Position numbers and translations under genes: made by a program | The notes under the pieces: model-generated | The model's input: the letters and a program-made list of their open reading frames with translations, nothing else | Database searches by the model: none | What the model was told of the DNA's origin: nothing | NCBI GenBank assembly: GCA_014379345.1 | Contig: JACMLY010000094.1 | Location: 1-64,000 of the forward strand | Origin: Chitinophagaceae bacterium | GTDB lineage: Bacteria > Bacteroidota > Bacteroidia > Chitinophagales > Chitinophagaceae | Direction of reading: 5' to 3' | DNA length: 64,000 nucleotides | Shown: in pieces, positions 26,352 to 35,915 of the stretch | How positions within the stretch are numbered: the first letter of the stretch is position 1 | Layout: every line of letters starts with the position of its first letter

Positions 26352-26714
26352 ATGAAAAAATTATTGTTATTACTGGTGGTTTCCGCAATGGTATCGGCAA
26401 CCGCGATGGCACAGGATCAAAAAGATATGAAACAAGACCGCACCGAGTGGGAAAAAAAGATAAAGGATGAATTAAAGCTCACAGCAGATCAAACTGTAAA
26501 GTATGACGCGGTGAATAAGGAGTACAATGATAAAATAGATGCGCTGATGAGTGACGCCAGCCTTGCCAAGGATGTTCAAAAAGAAAAAAAGATGACTTTG
26601 AAGAAAGAGAAAGAAACTAAAATGATGGAATTCCTGACTGCCGAACAGCAGACAAAATATAAAGAGATCATGGAAAAGAAAAAGAAAGAAATGGAGGCAA
26701 AATCAAGTTCATAG
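26352..26714 (+). CDS. Exported small helical protein (Spy/CpxP-like character)
   Basis: A 120-residue protein with a clear signal peptide (MKKLLLLLVVSAMVSATAMA, cleavage before QDQ). The mature ~100 residues are highly charged (K/E rich), helical, and contain two LTA/LTAEQ-type turns (ELKLTADQTVKYD and EFLTAEQQTKYKEI), the pattern of LTxxQ repeats in Spy/CpxP-type periplasmic chaperones and similar Bacteroidota proteins. Thus a periplasmic chaperone-like or stress role is plausible but not shown. It is followed by a strong terminator. Confidence 0.75.
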   Translation: MKKLLLLLVVSAMVSATAMAQDQKDMKQDRTEWEKKIKDELKLTADQTVKYDAVNKEYNDKIDALMSDASLAKDVQKEKKMTLKKEKETKMMEFLTAEQQTKYKEIMEKKKKEMEAKSSS

Positions 26715-26740
26715 CAAAAACAGGTTCATAAATATCTGTG

Positions 26741-26766
26741 AAAGGTCAACCTCTAGGTTGACCTTT
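26741..26766. terminator. Bidirectional intrinsic terminator
   Basis: A perfect 11-bp stem, AAAGGTCAACC with GGTTGACCTTT, and a four-base loop TCTA lies between the stop of the small exported protein (26714) and the stop of the convergent KAS III gene (26768). A-rich and T-rich edges on both sides fit use from both strands. Confidence 0.88.
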
Positions 26767-26767
26767 C

Positions 26768-27832
26768 TTATATCCTGTAACAAACGGCATTGATATTCAT
26801 TCCTGCCCCAACAGAAGCAAAAAGTACCACATCCCCGGGTCGCAGTGATTGATTTTCGACCTGGCCTTTCAATACCATGTCGTACAAGGTAGGTATTGTT
26901 GCTACCGAACTATTTCCAAGAAATTGAATGCACATCGGCATGATATATTCCGGCGGATTATTTATTCCAAATAATTTATACATGGCCTCAACGATAGCCT
27001 CGTCCATTTTCTCATTGGCCTGATGGATGATTATTTTTTTCAGATCGGAAATAGGGACACCGCTTTTTTCGAGGCATGCTTTCATCGCTTCCGGAACATG
27101 TTTCAAAGCATATTCATACACTTTTCTGCCTTTCATTTTCATAAACCGGGTACCTGTATCGGGGTTTGGACCATACGGTTGACCAATGCTTAAAAAATAA
27201 GTCTCGTCAATACTATGGCTCAGTGCGCTGCTTGACAGAATACCGCTCGTTTCAGATTCTTTATACTCCATGACAACAGCCCCGGCGCCGTCGCTGAAGA
27301 TCATGCTATCCCGATCGTGAATGTCAAAAATCCTCGACAATGTTTCGGCGCCCACGACCAACGCTTTACCGGCCATTCCGGCTTTAAAAAATGCATCGGC
27401 CTGCATTACGCCCAACACCCAGCCCGGGCATCCGAATAAGGTATCGAAGGCAATACAGGCGGGATTTTTTATTCCCAATAGTTGTTTTACCCGGTTTGCA
27501 AGAGAAGGCACCGTATCAATCTGCATCTTATTATCGGCAACATCACCAAAATTATGAGCAACAATGATCAGGTCCAGGGTTTCAGGATCAATATTGCTAT
27601 CCTCCAGTGCAATCCTTGCAGCCAGGGCCCCGATATCCGATGTTCGCAGATCATCAGAAACATATCTACGCTCGGCTATGCCTGTTATTTTTTCGAATTT
27701 CTCGATGATCCTGGGCGTTTGGGGAATCAGGCTATTGTCTTCCGCATAAAACTCCTGGTTGATAAAATCACTATTCTTTTTTACGACCGTTGGTATATAA
27801 CTACCGGTTCCTGTTATCACTGACCGAAACAT
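26768..27832 (-). CDS. 3-oxoacyl-ACP synthase III family protein (FabH-like)
   Basis: A 354-residue thiolase-fold condensing enzyme. The catalytic triad is visible: Cys135 in LFGCPGWVLG, His270 in IIIHQANEK and Asn307 in FLGNSSVATIP. The protein is longer than E. coli FabH (317 residues) and the region around Cys differs (GCPGW rather than ACAGF), as in the ketoacyl-ACP synthase III paralogues of Bacteroidota that make specialised acyl chains. It should condense an acyl-CoA or acyl-ACP with malonyl-ACP. No other fatty-acid or polyketide gene is adjacent, so the product is unknown. Confidence 0.9.
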   Translation of the reverse strand: MFRSVITGTGSYIPTVVKKNSDFINQEFYAEDNSLIPQTPRIIEKFEKITGIAERRYVSDDLRTSDIGALAARIALEDSNIDPETLDLIIVAHNFGDVADNKMQIDTVPSLANRVKQLLGIKNPACIAFDTLFGCPGWVLGVMQADAFFKAGMAGKALVVGAETLSRIFDIHDRDSMIFSDGAGAVVMEYKESETSGILSSSALSHSIDETYFLSIGQPYGPNPDTGTRFMKMKGRKVYEYALKHVPEAMKACLEKSGVPISDLKKIIIHQANEKMDEAIVEAMYKLFGINNPPEYIMPMCIQFLGNSSVATIPTLYDMVLKGQVENQSLRPGDVVLFASVGAGMNINAVCYRI

Positions 27833-28310
27833 GGATATATAGATATTTTTGCCTTGAAGGTAATTACTATAAAATTATATTGCAGAAGCTAATCTACGGA
27901 TTTAAGTAAAGTCAAAATCCTAAACTTTTTAAAGGGTTCTAAGTGAAATCACTTACAATCAGCAGATAGTCCCGCAGAAAACAAGTATTGAACGGAGCGG
28001 AAGAGGCATTGCGGGTAAGCGCTGTTACTTTAAAGCCCTTATTGAGTAATGTACGCACAACAAGCTGCAAAATCCAACTTCGAAACAGCCACCTGAAATT
28101 GCCTTTGGCTTTAAAAATCAGTCAATTGCGACTAAAGCTCCCAGAGACAAAAATGTTCAAACAGCCCCTCACTCAAGACAGAGAAAACCAGCAAATAGGG
28201 GAAATACGAGCGCCTGCCTCGTAGATTTTCAGCAAAAAAACTATGCCTAATATTGATTTGTAGCACAATACTTGTTTAGCCAAGGAGTTCATTGTTAATA
28301 AATCCCCCTA
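27833..28310. other. Intergenic stretch with no convincing gene
   Basis: The 478 bases between the divergent KAS III gene and the T9SS operon contain one 78-codon frame opening with TTG (27988-28224) that has weak coding character; I do not call it. Promoters for both flanking units must lie here, but I could not assign them. Confidence 0.45.
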
Positions 28311-30248
28311 GTGAAAAATAGCTATCCCTATGTGACCCTCATCTGGATGACCTGTATGGTACAGGCGTTGGTTACTTTCTCCCAACCTCCTCCCAGACAG
28401 TGGGCAAAAAAGTTTGGAGGGTCAGCAGTTGATATTCCTTATACACTTAAAAATACTACTGATGGCGGCACAATTGCAGCCGGCTATACCGATTCAAAAA
28501 ATGGAGATGTCGCTGCACACGCCAACCGTGAATATTGGGATCTGTGGGTAATAAAACTGGATCGTTGCGGGAACATTCAATGGGAAAAATCGTTTGGAGG
28601 AACAGGCTACGAGAGTGCAAGAGATGTTGCGCAAACGCCTGATGGAGGGTTCATTGTATTGGGCGAAACCAATTCAACCGATGGGGGCGTTGTTGCAGGA
28701 TATGGCGGCACAAAAGACATTTGGCTTCTGAAGCTGGATATCAATGGAAATATTCAGTGGCAAAAACGTTATGGTGGAAATGGCCTGGATATCGGCAACC
28801 ATCTTCATATTTTGGATGATGGAAATTACCTGATAGCCGCCTCCACTTCTTCAAACGATGGTGATGTTACAGGCAATCATGGCGCCGGTGGCTACACAGA
28901 TGGACTATTGCTTAAAATAAATCCCAGTGGATTTTTGCTATGGAGCAAATGTTATGGTGGAAGTAAAAATGATGAACTGCTCGATATAGAGATCATAGGT
29001 GGAAGAATTTATATTGCGGGTTATGCCAATTCAACTGACGGAGATATTCCCACCAACCAGAAAAATTATGATGTTTGGCTGCTGGCCATAGATAAAAATG
29101 CTAATAAAATTTTCAGTAAGATTTATGGAGGCTCCCAAAATGATGTGGCTTACTCCATGTCGCAGGGAACAGATGGCACTCTAACGCTGGCGGGATATAC
29201 GACCTCCACAGATGGAGATGTCAGCGGGGCAAAAGGAAGTCAGGATTTTTGGGTGCTGAATGTTGCTACGAATGGATTATTACGGTGGCAGAAAGTATTG
29301 GGTGGAACCGAGGCAGAATATGCAAACACAATCATTACAGATCGTGACGGAGGATATCTTGTTGGAGGCATTTCCTATTCCACGAATGGAGACATTACCG
29401 GTGCAAAAGGAAAAGGTGATTACTGGGTTGTGAAACTCACCGCCACAGGGATAGTAAGCTGGAAACAAAACTATGGCGGAAGGGAAACAGATCATCTTCG
29501 ATTCATAACCTATCAGCCATCACTGAACGAATATTACCTGGCTGGCGATTCTGACTCACGCAACGGTGATTTTACTAATTCCCGTGGCGAAGCCGATTTT
29601 GCGATCATTAAATTAAAGCAACCTGAAATTATCAGCGTAGACTCGGTAGTATGTAACGTAAATATGTTTGCGGCAGCATCAGATACGATCAGGGATCGAT
29701 GCGGATACGATTCTGCACTGGTCAATTACAAGCCCGTTATCCTGAAAAGTCCTTTTGACCAGTTAAAAAAGATCGATACGATCTTTGAAGGCGAAAACAT
29801 TGCGCTGCCTGTTGCACGCAACGGACGAATAACCTGGAATGCCGATCCATCGCTTAGCTGCACCAATTGCATGCACCCTGTAGCAACTCCGCTTATTACG
29901 ACCAGCTATACCGCTACCAATTCTCTTGATCATTGTAGTATCTCCGATCGCTTTACCGTGGTGGTTTTAAAAGATGCAGTGGTATATATACCCAATGCCT
30001 TTACTCCGGATGGAGATGGGGTTAATGATTCTTTTGGAGCGATAGGAAAGGTGCGCGATGAATACCGGATGCAGATATTCAACAGGTATGGTGAAATTGT
30101 ATTTAAAAGCTCATCCATCAATAACAAATGGAATGGATACTATAAAGGCATACTGCAACCGAACAGTGTCTTTATCTATCAGATAACATACAAAGATTTA
30201 CAAAATCGTCTGCAGCAAAAAAAAGGAACACTCGTGCTGGTAAGGTAG
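28311..30248 (+). CDS. Secreted repeat protein with T9SS type B sorting domain
   Basis: A 645-residue exported protein. The start is GTG at 28311, leading to a signal peptide ending near TFSQP; an AAGGAG motif lies 24 bases upstream, too far to be decisive. Residues about 25-440 are seven ~60-residue repeats with the pattern K-x-(Y/F)-GG...D...DGG(Y/F)..AG.T.S..GDV...G..D.W..KL...G...W, a beta-propeller-like array. The C-terminus from VYIPNAFTPDGDGVNDSF to the end is a gliding-motility-associated type B sorting domain, so the protein is exported by the type IX system and kept at the cell surface or released. It opens an operon with DUF1800 and DUF1501 genes. Confidence 0.92.
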   Translation: MKNSYPYVTLIWMTCMVQALVTFSQPPPRQWAKKFGGSAVDIPYTLKNTTDGGTIAAGYTDSKNGDVAAHANREYWDLWVIKLDRCGNIQWEKSFGGTGYESARDVAQTPDGGFIVLGETNSTDGGVVAGYGGTKDIWLLKLDINGNIQWQKRYGGNGLDIGNHLHILDDGNYLIAASTSSNDGDVTGNHGAGGYTDGLLLKINPSGFLLWSKCYGGSKNDELLDIEIIGGRIYIAGYANSTDGDIPTNQKNYDVWLLAIDKNANKIFSKIYGGSQNDVAYSMSQGTDGTLTLAGYTTSTDGDVSGAKGSQDFWVLNVATNGLLRWQKVLGGTEAEYANTIITDRDGGYLVGGISYSTNGDITGAKGKGDYWVVKLTATGIVSWKQNYGGRETDHLRFITYQPSLNEYYLAGDSDSRNGDFTNSRGEADFAIIKLKQPEIISVDSVVCNVNMFAAASDTIRDRCGYDSALVNYKPVILKSPFDQLKKIDTIFEGENIALPVARNGRITWNADPSLSCTNCMHPVATPLITTSYTATNSLDHCSISDRFTVVVLKDAVVYIPNAFTPDGDGVNDSFGAIGKVRDEYRMQIFNRYGEIVFKSSSINNKWNGYYKGILQPNSVFIYQITYKDLQNRLQQKKGTLVLVR

Positions 30249-30276
30249 GGATCGTCTGCAATAAAAAAATGACCGT

Positions 30277-31917
30277 ATGGACAGAAGAGTTTTTTTAACG
30301 CGAAGAAGGCCTCAGTCTTCATTACAAAATACAAATAAGGTGCCGCCCAGGATCTTTGGCAGCGGCTTAAATCCTTATACTGGCAACTGGACACGTAATG
30401 AAGTAGCGCATTTGCTTAAGCGCACAATGTTTGGAGCAAAAAAAGGTGATGTAGATTATTTTCTTACACGCTCAGTGAGTGACGCAGTAGACGAATTGAT
30501 CAATACAGTTCCAGTCGTAAATCCACCATTGAGGGAGTACGGTTTAATAGAAGACGAATTTGGCGTATTGTTCGATGATCTTGGCGTTCCGCAGGGCCAA
30601 ACCTGGGTGCAGGATTTTAATACAACGAGTGATCCATCGGTTATCAGTGGTATCAACAGGTTTCGCGGCGAGAGTTTACGAAAATGGTGGGCAGGATTAA
30701 TCCTTCACCAAAACAGGAGTATTTGTGAGAAGATGGTATTGTTCTGGCATCATCATTTCTCGGTTCAAAAAGAGGAAGTGGAAAATGCCACCTTCCTGTA
30801 TCGGCACCACGATCTTCTTAGGCGCAATGCATTGGGCAATGTACGCGAACTGACCAAAGAGGTTACCATAGATCCTGCAATGCTCATTCACCTGAATGGG
30901 TATTTAAATTCAAAACTTGCTCCGGATGAAAATTTTGCGCGTGAATTGCAGGAGTTAATGACGGTAGGTAAGGGGATCGACTCTTTGTATACTGAAAATG
31001 ATGTAATAGAAGCGGCGCGGGTACTAACAGGCTGGCGTATCGACCTGAAAACAATGACATCTTTTCTTGATACCAGAAGCCACGACATAGCCAATAAGAC
31101 TTTTTCCGCTTTCTACAATAACGCAACTATAACGGGAAACAGTAATGGCTTACAGGAAATAGATCAGTTTATCAATATGATCTTCAATACGCCCGAAACG
31201 GCAAAATTCATATGCCGGAAGTTATATAAATGGTTTATTTATTACGAAATTGATGATGCCACAGAAACAAATGTCATTGCGCCGCTGGCAACAATATTCA
31301 TAAACAATAATTTTGAGATCAGGCCTGTTCTGGAAACGCTGTTGAAAAGTGAGCATTTTTTTGATGCCCTCAACCAGGCATGTTATATCAAAAGTCCTTT
31401 TGACCTGATCGTTGGCACTTTACGCGAGTTTAACGTAAGCCTGCCTCCATATACGGATCACGCCACCGGCTACCCGGTATTTTATTCGGTATATAAGAAA
31501 GCAGCCGAAATGCAGCAGGATCTGCTTCAGCCTCCCGATGTTTCGGGATGGCCTTCCTATTACCAGGAACCCATGCACTATGAATTGTGGATAAACAGCA
31601 ACTCATTACCTAAAAGAGCAGACTACACGAATGACCTGATAAAAGATAATATTCTTGACTTGCGAATGTTTGCCAATTACTCCTCAAATCCAGCTGATCC
31701 CAATCAGCTGGTTGAGGATGTTTCCGGGCTATTGTTCCGTTATCCTTTATCGTCGGCCTCAAAGACCTATATCAAAGACAAATTCTTATTGAACAACTCG
31801 GGCAATGATGCCGTATGGACGAATGCGTGGAATACCAACAACGCTTCACTGATCAAAACATCACTAGACCAGATGTTCGCCTTTCTCATGAACTTACCCG
31901 AATATCATTTGTGCTGA
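30277..31917 (+). CDS. DUF1800 domain-containing protein
   Basis: A 546-residue protein of the DUF1800 family: the N-terminal region has RNEVAHLLKRTMFGA, the middle NPLREY/ESLRKWWAGLI and MVLFWHHHFS, and the C-terminal half GRELQELMTVG-like (here ARELQELMTVGKG), ARVLTGWRI and QPPDVSGWP, all family hallmarks. There is no clear signal peptide: MDRRVFLTRRRPQ is basic but lacks a hydrophobic core. The family is nearly always adjacent to a DUF1501 gene, as here (31 bases downstream), and the pair is thought to work together at the envelope; the chemistry is not established. Second gene of the operon starting at 28311. Confidence 0.93.
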   Translation: MDRRVFLTRRRPQSSLQNTNKVPPRIFGSGLNPYTGNWTRNEVAHLLKRTMFGAKKGDVDYFLTRSVSDAVDELINTVPVVNPPLREYGLIEDEFGVLFDDLGVPQGQTWVQDFNTTSDPSVISGINRFRGESLRKWWAGLILHQNRSICEKMVLFWHHHFSVQKEEVENATFLYRHHDLLRRNALGNVRELTKEVTIDPAMLIHLNGYLNSKLAPDENFARELQELMTVGKGIDSLYTENDVIEAARVLTGWRIDLKTMTSFLDTRSHDIANKTFSAFYNNATITGNSNGLQEIDQFINMIFNTPETAKFICRKLYKWFIYYEIDDATETNVIAPLATIFINNNFEIRPVLETLLKSEHFFDALNQACYIKSPFDLIVGTLREFNVSLPPYTDHATGYPVFYSVYKKAAEMQQDLLQPPDVSGWPSYYQEPMHYELWINSNSLPKRADYTNDLIKDNILDLRMFANYSSNPADPNQLVEDVSGLLFRYPLSSASKTYIKDKFLLNNSGNDAVWTNAWNTNNASLIKTSLDQMFAFLMNLPEYHLC

Positions 31918-31948
31918 TAAGATCATTAACCTATGCAAAACGACCACC

Positions 31949-33559
31949 ATGAACAGACGTAAATTTCTTGTAAATACAATGCCGGCTGCTGTAACACTTC
32001 CGGGTTTTTTAAACGGATTTTCGTTTACGGCTTTTGGTTCATCGCCGGATGATTCGTTAACATCCTTATTTGAAGCCGAAGCCTCCAATGATCATATATT
32101 GGTTTTAATACAGATGGTCGGGGGTAATGATGGCCTGAATATGGTGGTCCCGCTGGATATGTATGCCAATTACTATAATGCACGCACTAATGTTGCAATT
32201 CCCCAAAGTAAAATATTGAGGCTGGATGGCACTGACAAATCAGGTTTACATCCTGCCATGACCGACCTCCAGAATATGTATAACAATGGAAAAATTTCTA
32301 TCGTACAATCTGTCGGATACGAAAACCAGAATTTCTCACATTTCAAGTCAACGGACATCTGGATGAGCGGAAATAATACGAACGACAGATTTTCGAGAGT
32401 GGCAAAAACCGGTTGGCTCGGGCGATACATCGAAACAGAATATCCCGGTTATCCCGATGCATACCCCAATAATGACATGCCCGACCCTCTGGCGATACAA
32501 ATCAGCAATACGCCCACAGTAACAGTACAGGGTCCCATTCTTTCAATGGGTCTGTCAATTACCGACCCTGAAAAATTATACAGTTTCGTCAATCCTTTTT
32601 CAGACTATCCGTTAACTGCCGCTTCGGCAAATAAGGAACTCCGCTATGTCAGGATTCTTTCTGAAAAAACAAAAACATATTCGGATATTATTCGCGCTGC
32701 TTACCGCAGTACAAACAACATGGCAGCTTATCCGCAAAATAATCTGGCCCAGCAGTTGCAGATAGTTGCACGCCTCATCAAAGGAGGATTGAAAACCCGC
32801 GTATATACCGTGAGCATCGGGGGTTTCGATACGCATAAAAAACAGGTCAACGCCAGTGATACTACAACCGGTAATCATGCAAAACTGATGAAAGACCTTT
32901 CTTCATCCATCGCCGCTTTCCAAAAAGATCTTGAATTGTTACAACTGGAAGACAGGGTCATGGGAATGACATTCTCTGAGTTTGGCCGCAGGATAAAATC
33001 AAATGCAAGCATGGGAACCGATCATGGCGCGGCAGCACCCATGTTATTATTCGGCAAACATGTAAAAAAAGGGATCCTTGGAAAAAGTCCGGATATACCA
33101 GCTGATATAAAAACTGTGAACAATGTTCCGTTTCAGTATGACTTCAGAAGCATTTATGCATCGGTGTTAGAGAGGTGGTTCTGTGTAAAACAGCCCTTAC
33201 TCGATTCGCTGTTATTAAAAAACTATCAATCGCTGCCAATCGTTCATGGAACCCCCTGTGGACTGGCAGATGATATTGCTGATACCAATACGCAATCAGA
33301 CAATATGATACTGAAGATGTGGCCCAACCCTTATAGTATCAATGCAACGATCCAGTTCTCTACAACCGGAGGGTTTACACTGATCCAGCAGATCAATGCC
33401 CTGGGCCAGGTAATAAAAGTAATAACAAGTCAGAATTATGCTGCAGGAACATACAATATCGATATTTATAATGATGATTTGAAACCGGGTGTTTATTTCC
33501 TGCGGTTACAAAATAAGTCTTTTCAAAAAGTGATCAGCGCACTCAAAATGCGTCAATAA
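31949..33559 (+). CDS. DUF1501 domain-containing protein with T9SS type A sorting domain
   Basis: A 536-residue protein of the DUF1501 family (sulfatase-like fold). The N-terminus MNRRKFLVNTMPAAVTLPGF is a twin-arginine-type signal. The DUF1501 domain (about 45-440) shows QMVGGNDGLNMVVPLD, SGLHPAMTDL, SIGGFDTHKKQ and FSEFGRRIKSN, with TDHGAAAPMLLFG. The last ~80 residues (from MWPNPYSINATIQF to the end) form a type A T9SS sorting domain. A Tat signal combined with a T9SS tail implies folding before outer-membrane export. It ends the three-gene operon. Confidence 0.93.
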   Translation: MNRRKFLVNTMPAAVTLPGFLNGFSFTAFGSSPDDSLTSLFEAEASNDHILVLIQMVGGNDGLNMVVPLDMYANYYNARTNVAIPQSKILRLDGTDKSGLHPAMTDLQNMYNNGKISIVQSVGYENQNFSHFKSTDIWMSGNNTNDRFSRVAKTGWLGRYIETEYPGYPDAYPNNDMPDPLAIQISNTPTVTVQGPILSMGLSITDPEKLYSFVNPFSDYPLTAASANKELRYVRILSEKTKTYSDIIRAAYRSTNNMAAYPQNNLAQQLQIVARLIKGGLKTRVYTVSIGGFDTHKKQVNASDTTTGNHAKLMKDLSSSIAAFQKDLELLQLEDRVMGMTFSEFGRRIKSNASMGTDHGAAAPMLLFGKHVKKGILGKSPDIPADIKTVNNVPFQYDFRSIYASVLERWFCVKQPLLDSLLLKNYQSLPIVHGTPCGLADDIADTNTQSDNMILKMWPNPYSINATIQFSTTGGFTLIQQINALGQVIKVITSQNYAAGTYNIDIYNDDLKPGVYFLRLQNKSFQKVISALKMRQ

Positions 33560-33599
33560 TCAATTTTGACCTGAACTGTTCCAAAAAAATCAACAAAAA

Positions 33600-33619
33600 A
33601 GCCCCCGTTGAAGGAGGCT
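33600..33619 (-). terminator. Terminator for the CHRD gene
   Basis: On the minus strand the stem AGCCTCC/GGGGGCT with one mismatch and a six-base loop is followed by TTTTTTG. It lies 89 bases beyond the CHRD stop. On the plus strand the T-tract is poor, so use by the upstream operon is doubtful. Confidence 0.6.
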
Positions 33620-33707
33620 TGGTACTTAAATTGTGCATTTAATTGTCAGTGCAATAACTAAACAAACAGAGTGTTCCCCAATGTTCAAATACTGAGCGCA
33701 AATTCGT

Positions 33708-34205
33708 TTATTTAAATTCCAATTGACCCCTGATCTCGCCTCCGGGAAATTTAGGTGTATGAATATTAAAATAATAAAATCCCTTTACCAGGCTATCTTC
33801 CTTAATAGCTACGCCGTCAACTACCACGCTATTTGTAAACGTACCGGAAGCAGTTTTTGGAAATATGGCGAAAAAATCATGTTTGATACCTGCATTTACG
33901 CCTCTAGGCGCCACTCCATGAATATGAGCACCTACAGGATTTCCGGTTAATTCAGTCCATTTGACTGTATAAGAAAGCGTTTTGGATTCTTTATGGTACC
34001 GTGCATCGATGGAACCGGAAGCACGAGTTTCGCGTTGAGGAACTTCCTGCAAACCGCTCATAGGCAGGTTTTCAGCAACCCATACCTTTTTTTCTTCCTC
34101 TTTTTCTTTTTCTTTTTCCTTGTGAATTAAATCCTTCCATTTTTCGCAACCGGACAACACTGAACTTACTACTAATATTACAGCAAGACTCTTTAAAGCT
34201 TTCAT
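33708..34205 (-). CDS. CHRD-domain lipoprotein
   Basis: A 165-residue lipoprotein: MKALKSLAVILVVSSVLSGC places the lipid Cys at residue 20. A low-complexity KEKEKEKEEEKK linker follows, then a CHRD domain (about residues 48-165) with MSGLQEVPQRETRASG, HIHGVAPRGVNAG and YFNIHTPKFPGGEIRGQL, the family's core motifs. CHRD domains occur in chordin and in many bacterial surface proteins; the ligand is unknown. Transcribed alone, convergent with the DUF1501 operon. Confidence 0.9.
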   Translation of the reverse strand: MKALKSLAVILVVSSVLSGCEKWKDLIHKEKEKEKEEEKKVWVAENLPMSGLQEVPQRETRASGSIDARYHKESKTLSYTVKWTELTGNPVGAHIHGVAPRGVNAGIKHDFFAIFPKTASGTFTNSVVVDGVAIKEDSLVKGFYYFNIHTPKFPGGEIRGQLEFK

Positions 34206-34472
34206 GTTTTACACATTTTAGGTTAAGAAATACATTCCATTAAATTAAATGGTCTACGCTTAGGAATAGAACTATCTATTACCCGGTGCGCGATTTTTCA
34301 TGGAATGAATCTGAAGAACAGAGGACGGATCGAAGTTTCTTTTTTGGTTTAAGCTAAGCTTTATAAAAGTTACAAATAACCTTTGATTGACGAATCTTTT
34401 TTTTTATATTTTCAGCTCTTTACAGTTGTATACGAACCGAACAGGAGATAAGTTTGCTGGGATGATAAATAA

Positions 34473-34982
34473 TTATTTGAAGACGTAACGAACCGCCAGA
34501 CCTCCATAACCTGCGCCAAAATTGGAATAATACGTTTTATTTAAGAAAAATACAGGCATCCAATCCGCACTTACGTTCAGAGGTATTCCCTTGAATTTGT
34601 AATCCACCCCACCAACTCCATTTAAACCAAAAGCCGTTGAAGAATAGTCGTTTGGATTATCATCAAGATTAAAAAACTGGACGAGTGCGCCACCACCCAC
34701 ATACCATTGAAAACCTGCAATATCCCCAATAGGAAAATGATGCTGATACATACCACCGACGATCATATTTATACCAGTATAATATCTATCATATTTCGCG
34801 GGACCTCCACCTGTAAATCCTGCATAACCTTCCAAAGCACCAGCCTGGCTAATAAAATGTTTGATGCTGCCGGCTATTGGAATGCCTACGCGTCCACCAA
34901 TGGCCGATTTGTATTCACTTTGCGCCCTGCCAGCTAATGTGGCCACTAAAAAAATAAACAGGAAATAAATTACTTTTTTCAT
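34473..34982 (-). CDS. Small outer-membrane beta-barrel protein
   Basis: A 169-residue protein with a signal peptide (MKKVIYFLFIFLVATLAGRAQ). The mature part has alternating strands rich in Gly/Tyr/Phe (SAIGGRVGIPIAGSI, EGYAGFTGGG, YTGINMIVGGMYQHHF, WYVGGGALVQFF, GVGGVDYKF, VSADWMPVFF) and ends GGLAVRYVFK with a C-terminal Phe-Lys, as in small eight-stranded OmpA/porin-family barrels. No known ligand. A TAATTTTG box (minus strand, 35008-35015) may be its promoter -7 element, 26 bases before the ATG. Confidence 0.85.
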   Translation of the reverse strand: MKKVIYFLFIFLVATLAGRAQSEYKSAIGGRVGIPIAGSIKHFISQAGALEGYAGFTGGGPAKYDRYYTGINMIVGGMYQHHFPIGDIAGFQWYVGGGALVQFFNLDDNPNDYSSTAFGLNGVGGVDYKFKGIPLNVSADWMPVFFLNKTYYSNFGAGYGGLAVRYVFK

Positions 34983-35007
34983 GGTTGATATTTTTCAATT
35001 ATGGGCG

Positions 35008-35015
35008 CAAAATTA
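35008..35015 (-). promoter_or_regulatory. Candidate -7 box for the beta-barrel gene
   Basis: TAATTTTG on the minus strand fits the Bacteroidota TAnnTTTG -7 consensus and lies 26 bases upstream of the start at 34982. No good -33 TTTG is seen at the usual spacing, so this is a moderate call. Confidence 0.4.
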
Positions 35016-35123
35016 AGACTTGCCGCGGAAATATTTCATAAATAATTGTGCCAGCATCTTTTATGCCTATTTATGACGATGGCCAAAAGGTTTTTGTGGA
35101 AAAAAATGGAGCATTCTACATTA

Positions 35124-35915
35124 TCAGAATTCCAGCAACCGGTTGATCAATAAACCTGTTATGATGGCAATGGCAAAGCTTAAAAATGTACCGATCAGAA
35201 CATATTCTGTATGTTTCCGCGCGCTGAAAGGTTTTGTCAGGCTTGGCTCATTTCCGGGCGTAAATGGCTTGTCAATTACCCGAAGCAATGATTTGGCTGT
35301 GATCAGAAAACCGATCGCGGCAAATTCATTGATATAAACCAGGGTAAGAATTAATATTCGTTCTAAAATGCCGATCCACCTCCCTGCATCTTTCAAGCTA
35401 TCTTGTGTATTGATCTCGGCCGACCATCTTCTCGTCAGAAACTGTATAACGAAACCAACAGGTCCTGCCATGATAAGGTAACCAAACATCCGAAGTAGTA
35501 TCCGGTAATCCGGTAAAATTTCCCTGGCCAGCAGATTCATTTTATGCCAGCCACCAATGATCCACAGCCATATTACTACAATGACTGTTATATGTAAAAT
35601 CTGATCGATTATGAACAATCGAAATTCTGTTCCAACCTTTGTGGTTCTATGGCCGAATGATAGTTTTAAAGTATCAATTAAGATATGTGTTCCGGTAATA
35701 AGTAGTATCGCCCACCATACGTAAAGATTCCATACAAAAACCCACGCGATGATACCGGTTACCAGTCCGTGGTACCAGAGGTATTTCGATCTCCAGGTAT
35801 TTTTCTTTTTATCGGCTACCCAATGATCCGGTTGCATGAAAAAATCAGTCAGGCAATGCGCTATCAATAAGCGTATAAGCAAACTGCCCTCTTCATATGT
35901 AAAGAAAGTGGTCAT
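35124..35915 (-). CDS. DUF3307 membrane protein
   Basis: A 263-residue integral membrane protein with about six to seven hydrophobic helices. The N-terminal part contains the DUF3307 hallmark LIAHCLTDFFMQPDHWVADK and, after HGLVTG, LITGTHILIDTLK. The C-terminal half has the long TM helices ILTLVYINEFAAIGFLITA and LIGTFLSFAIAIITGLLIN. Its start overlaps the satD stop by four bases (ATGA), a tight translational coupling. DUF3307 proteins commonly pair with SatD-family proteins; the role of the pair is not established. Confidence 0.88.
   Translation of the reverse strand: MTTFFTYEEGSLLIRLLIAHCLTDFFMQPDHWVADKKKNTWRSKYLWYHGLVTGIIAWVFVWNLYVWWAILLITGTHILIDTLKLSFGHRTTKVGTEFRLFIIDQILHITVIVVIWLWIIGGWHKMNLLAREILPDYRILLRMFGYLIMAGPVGFVIQFLTRRWSAEINTQDSLKDAGRWIGILERILILTLVYINEFAAIGFLITAKSLLRVIDKPFTPGNEPSLTKPFSARKHTEYVLIGTFLSFAIAIITGLLINRLLEF

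Noticed and set aside
27988..28224. 78-codon frame starting at TTG
   Set aside because: No start support, low complexity, and no recognisable feature in a promoter region.
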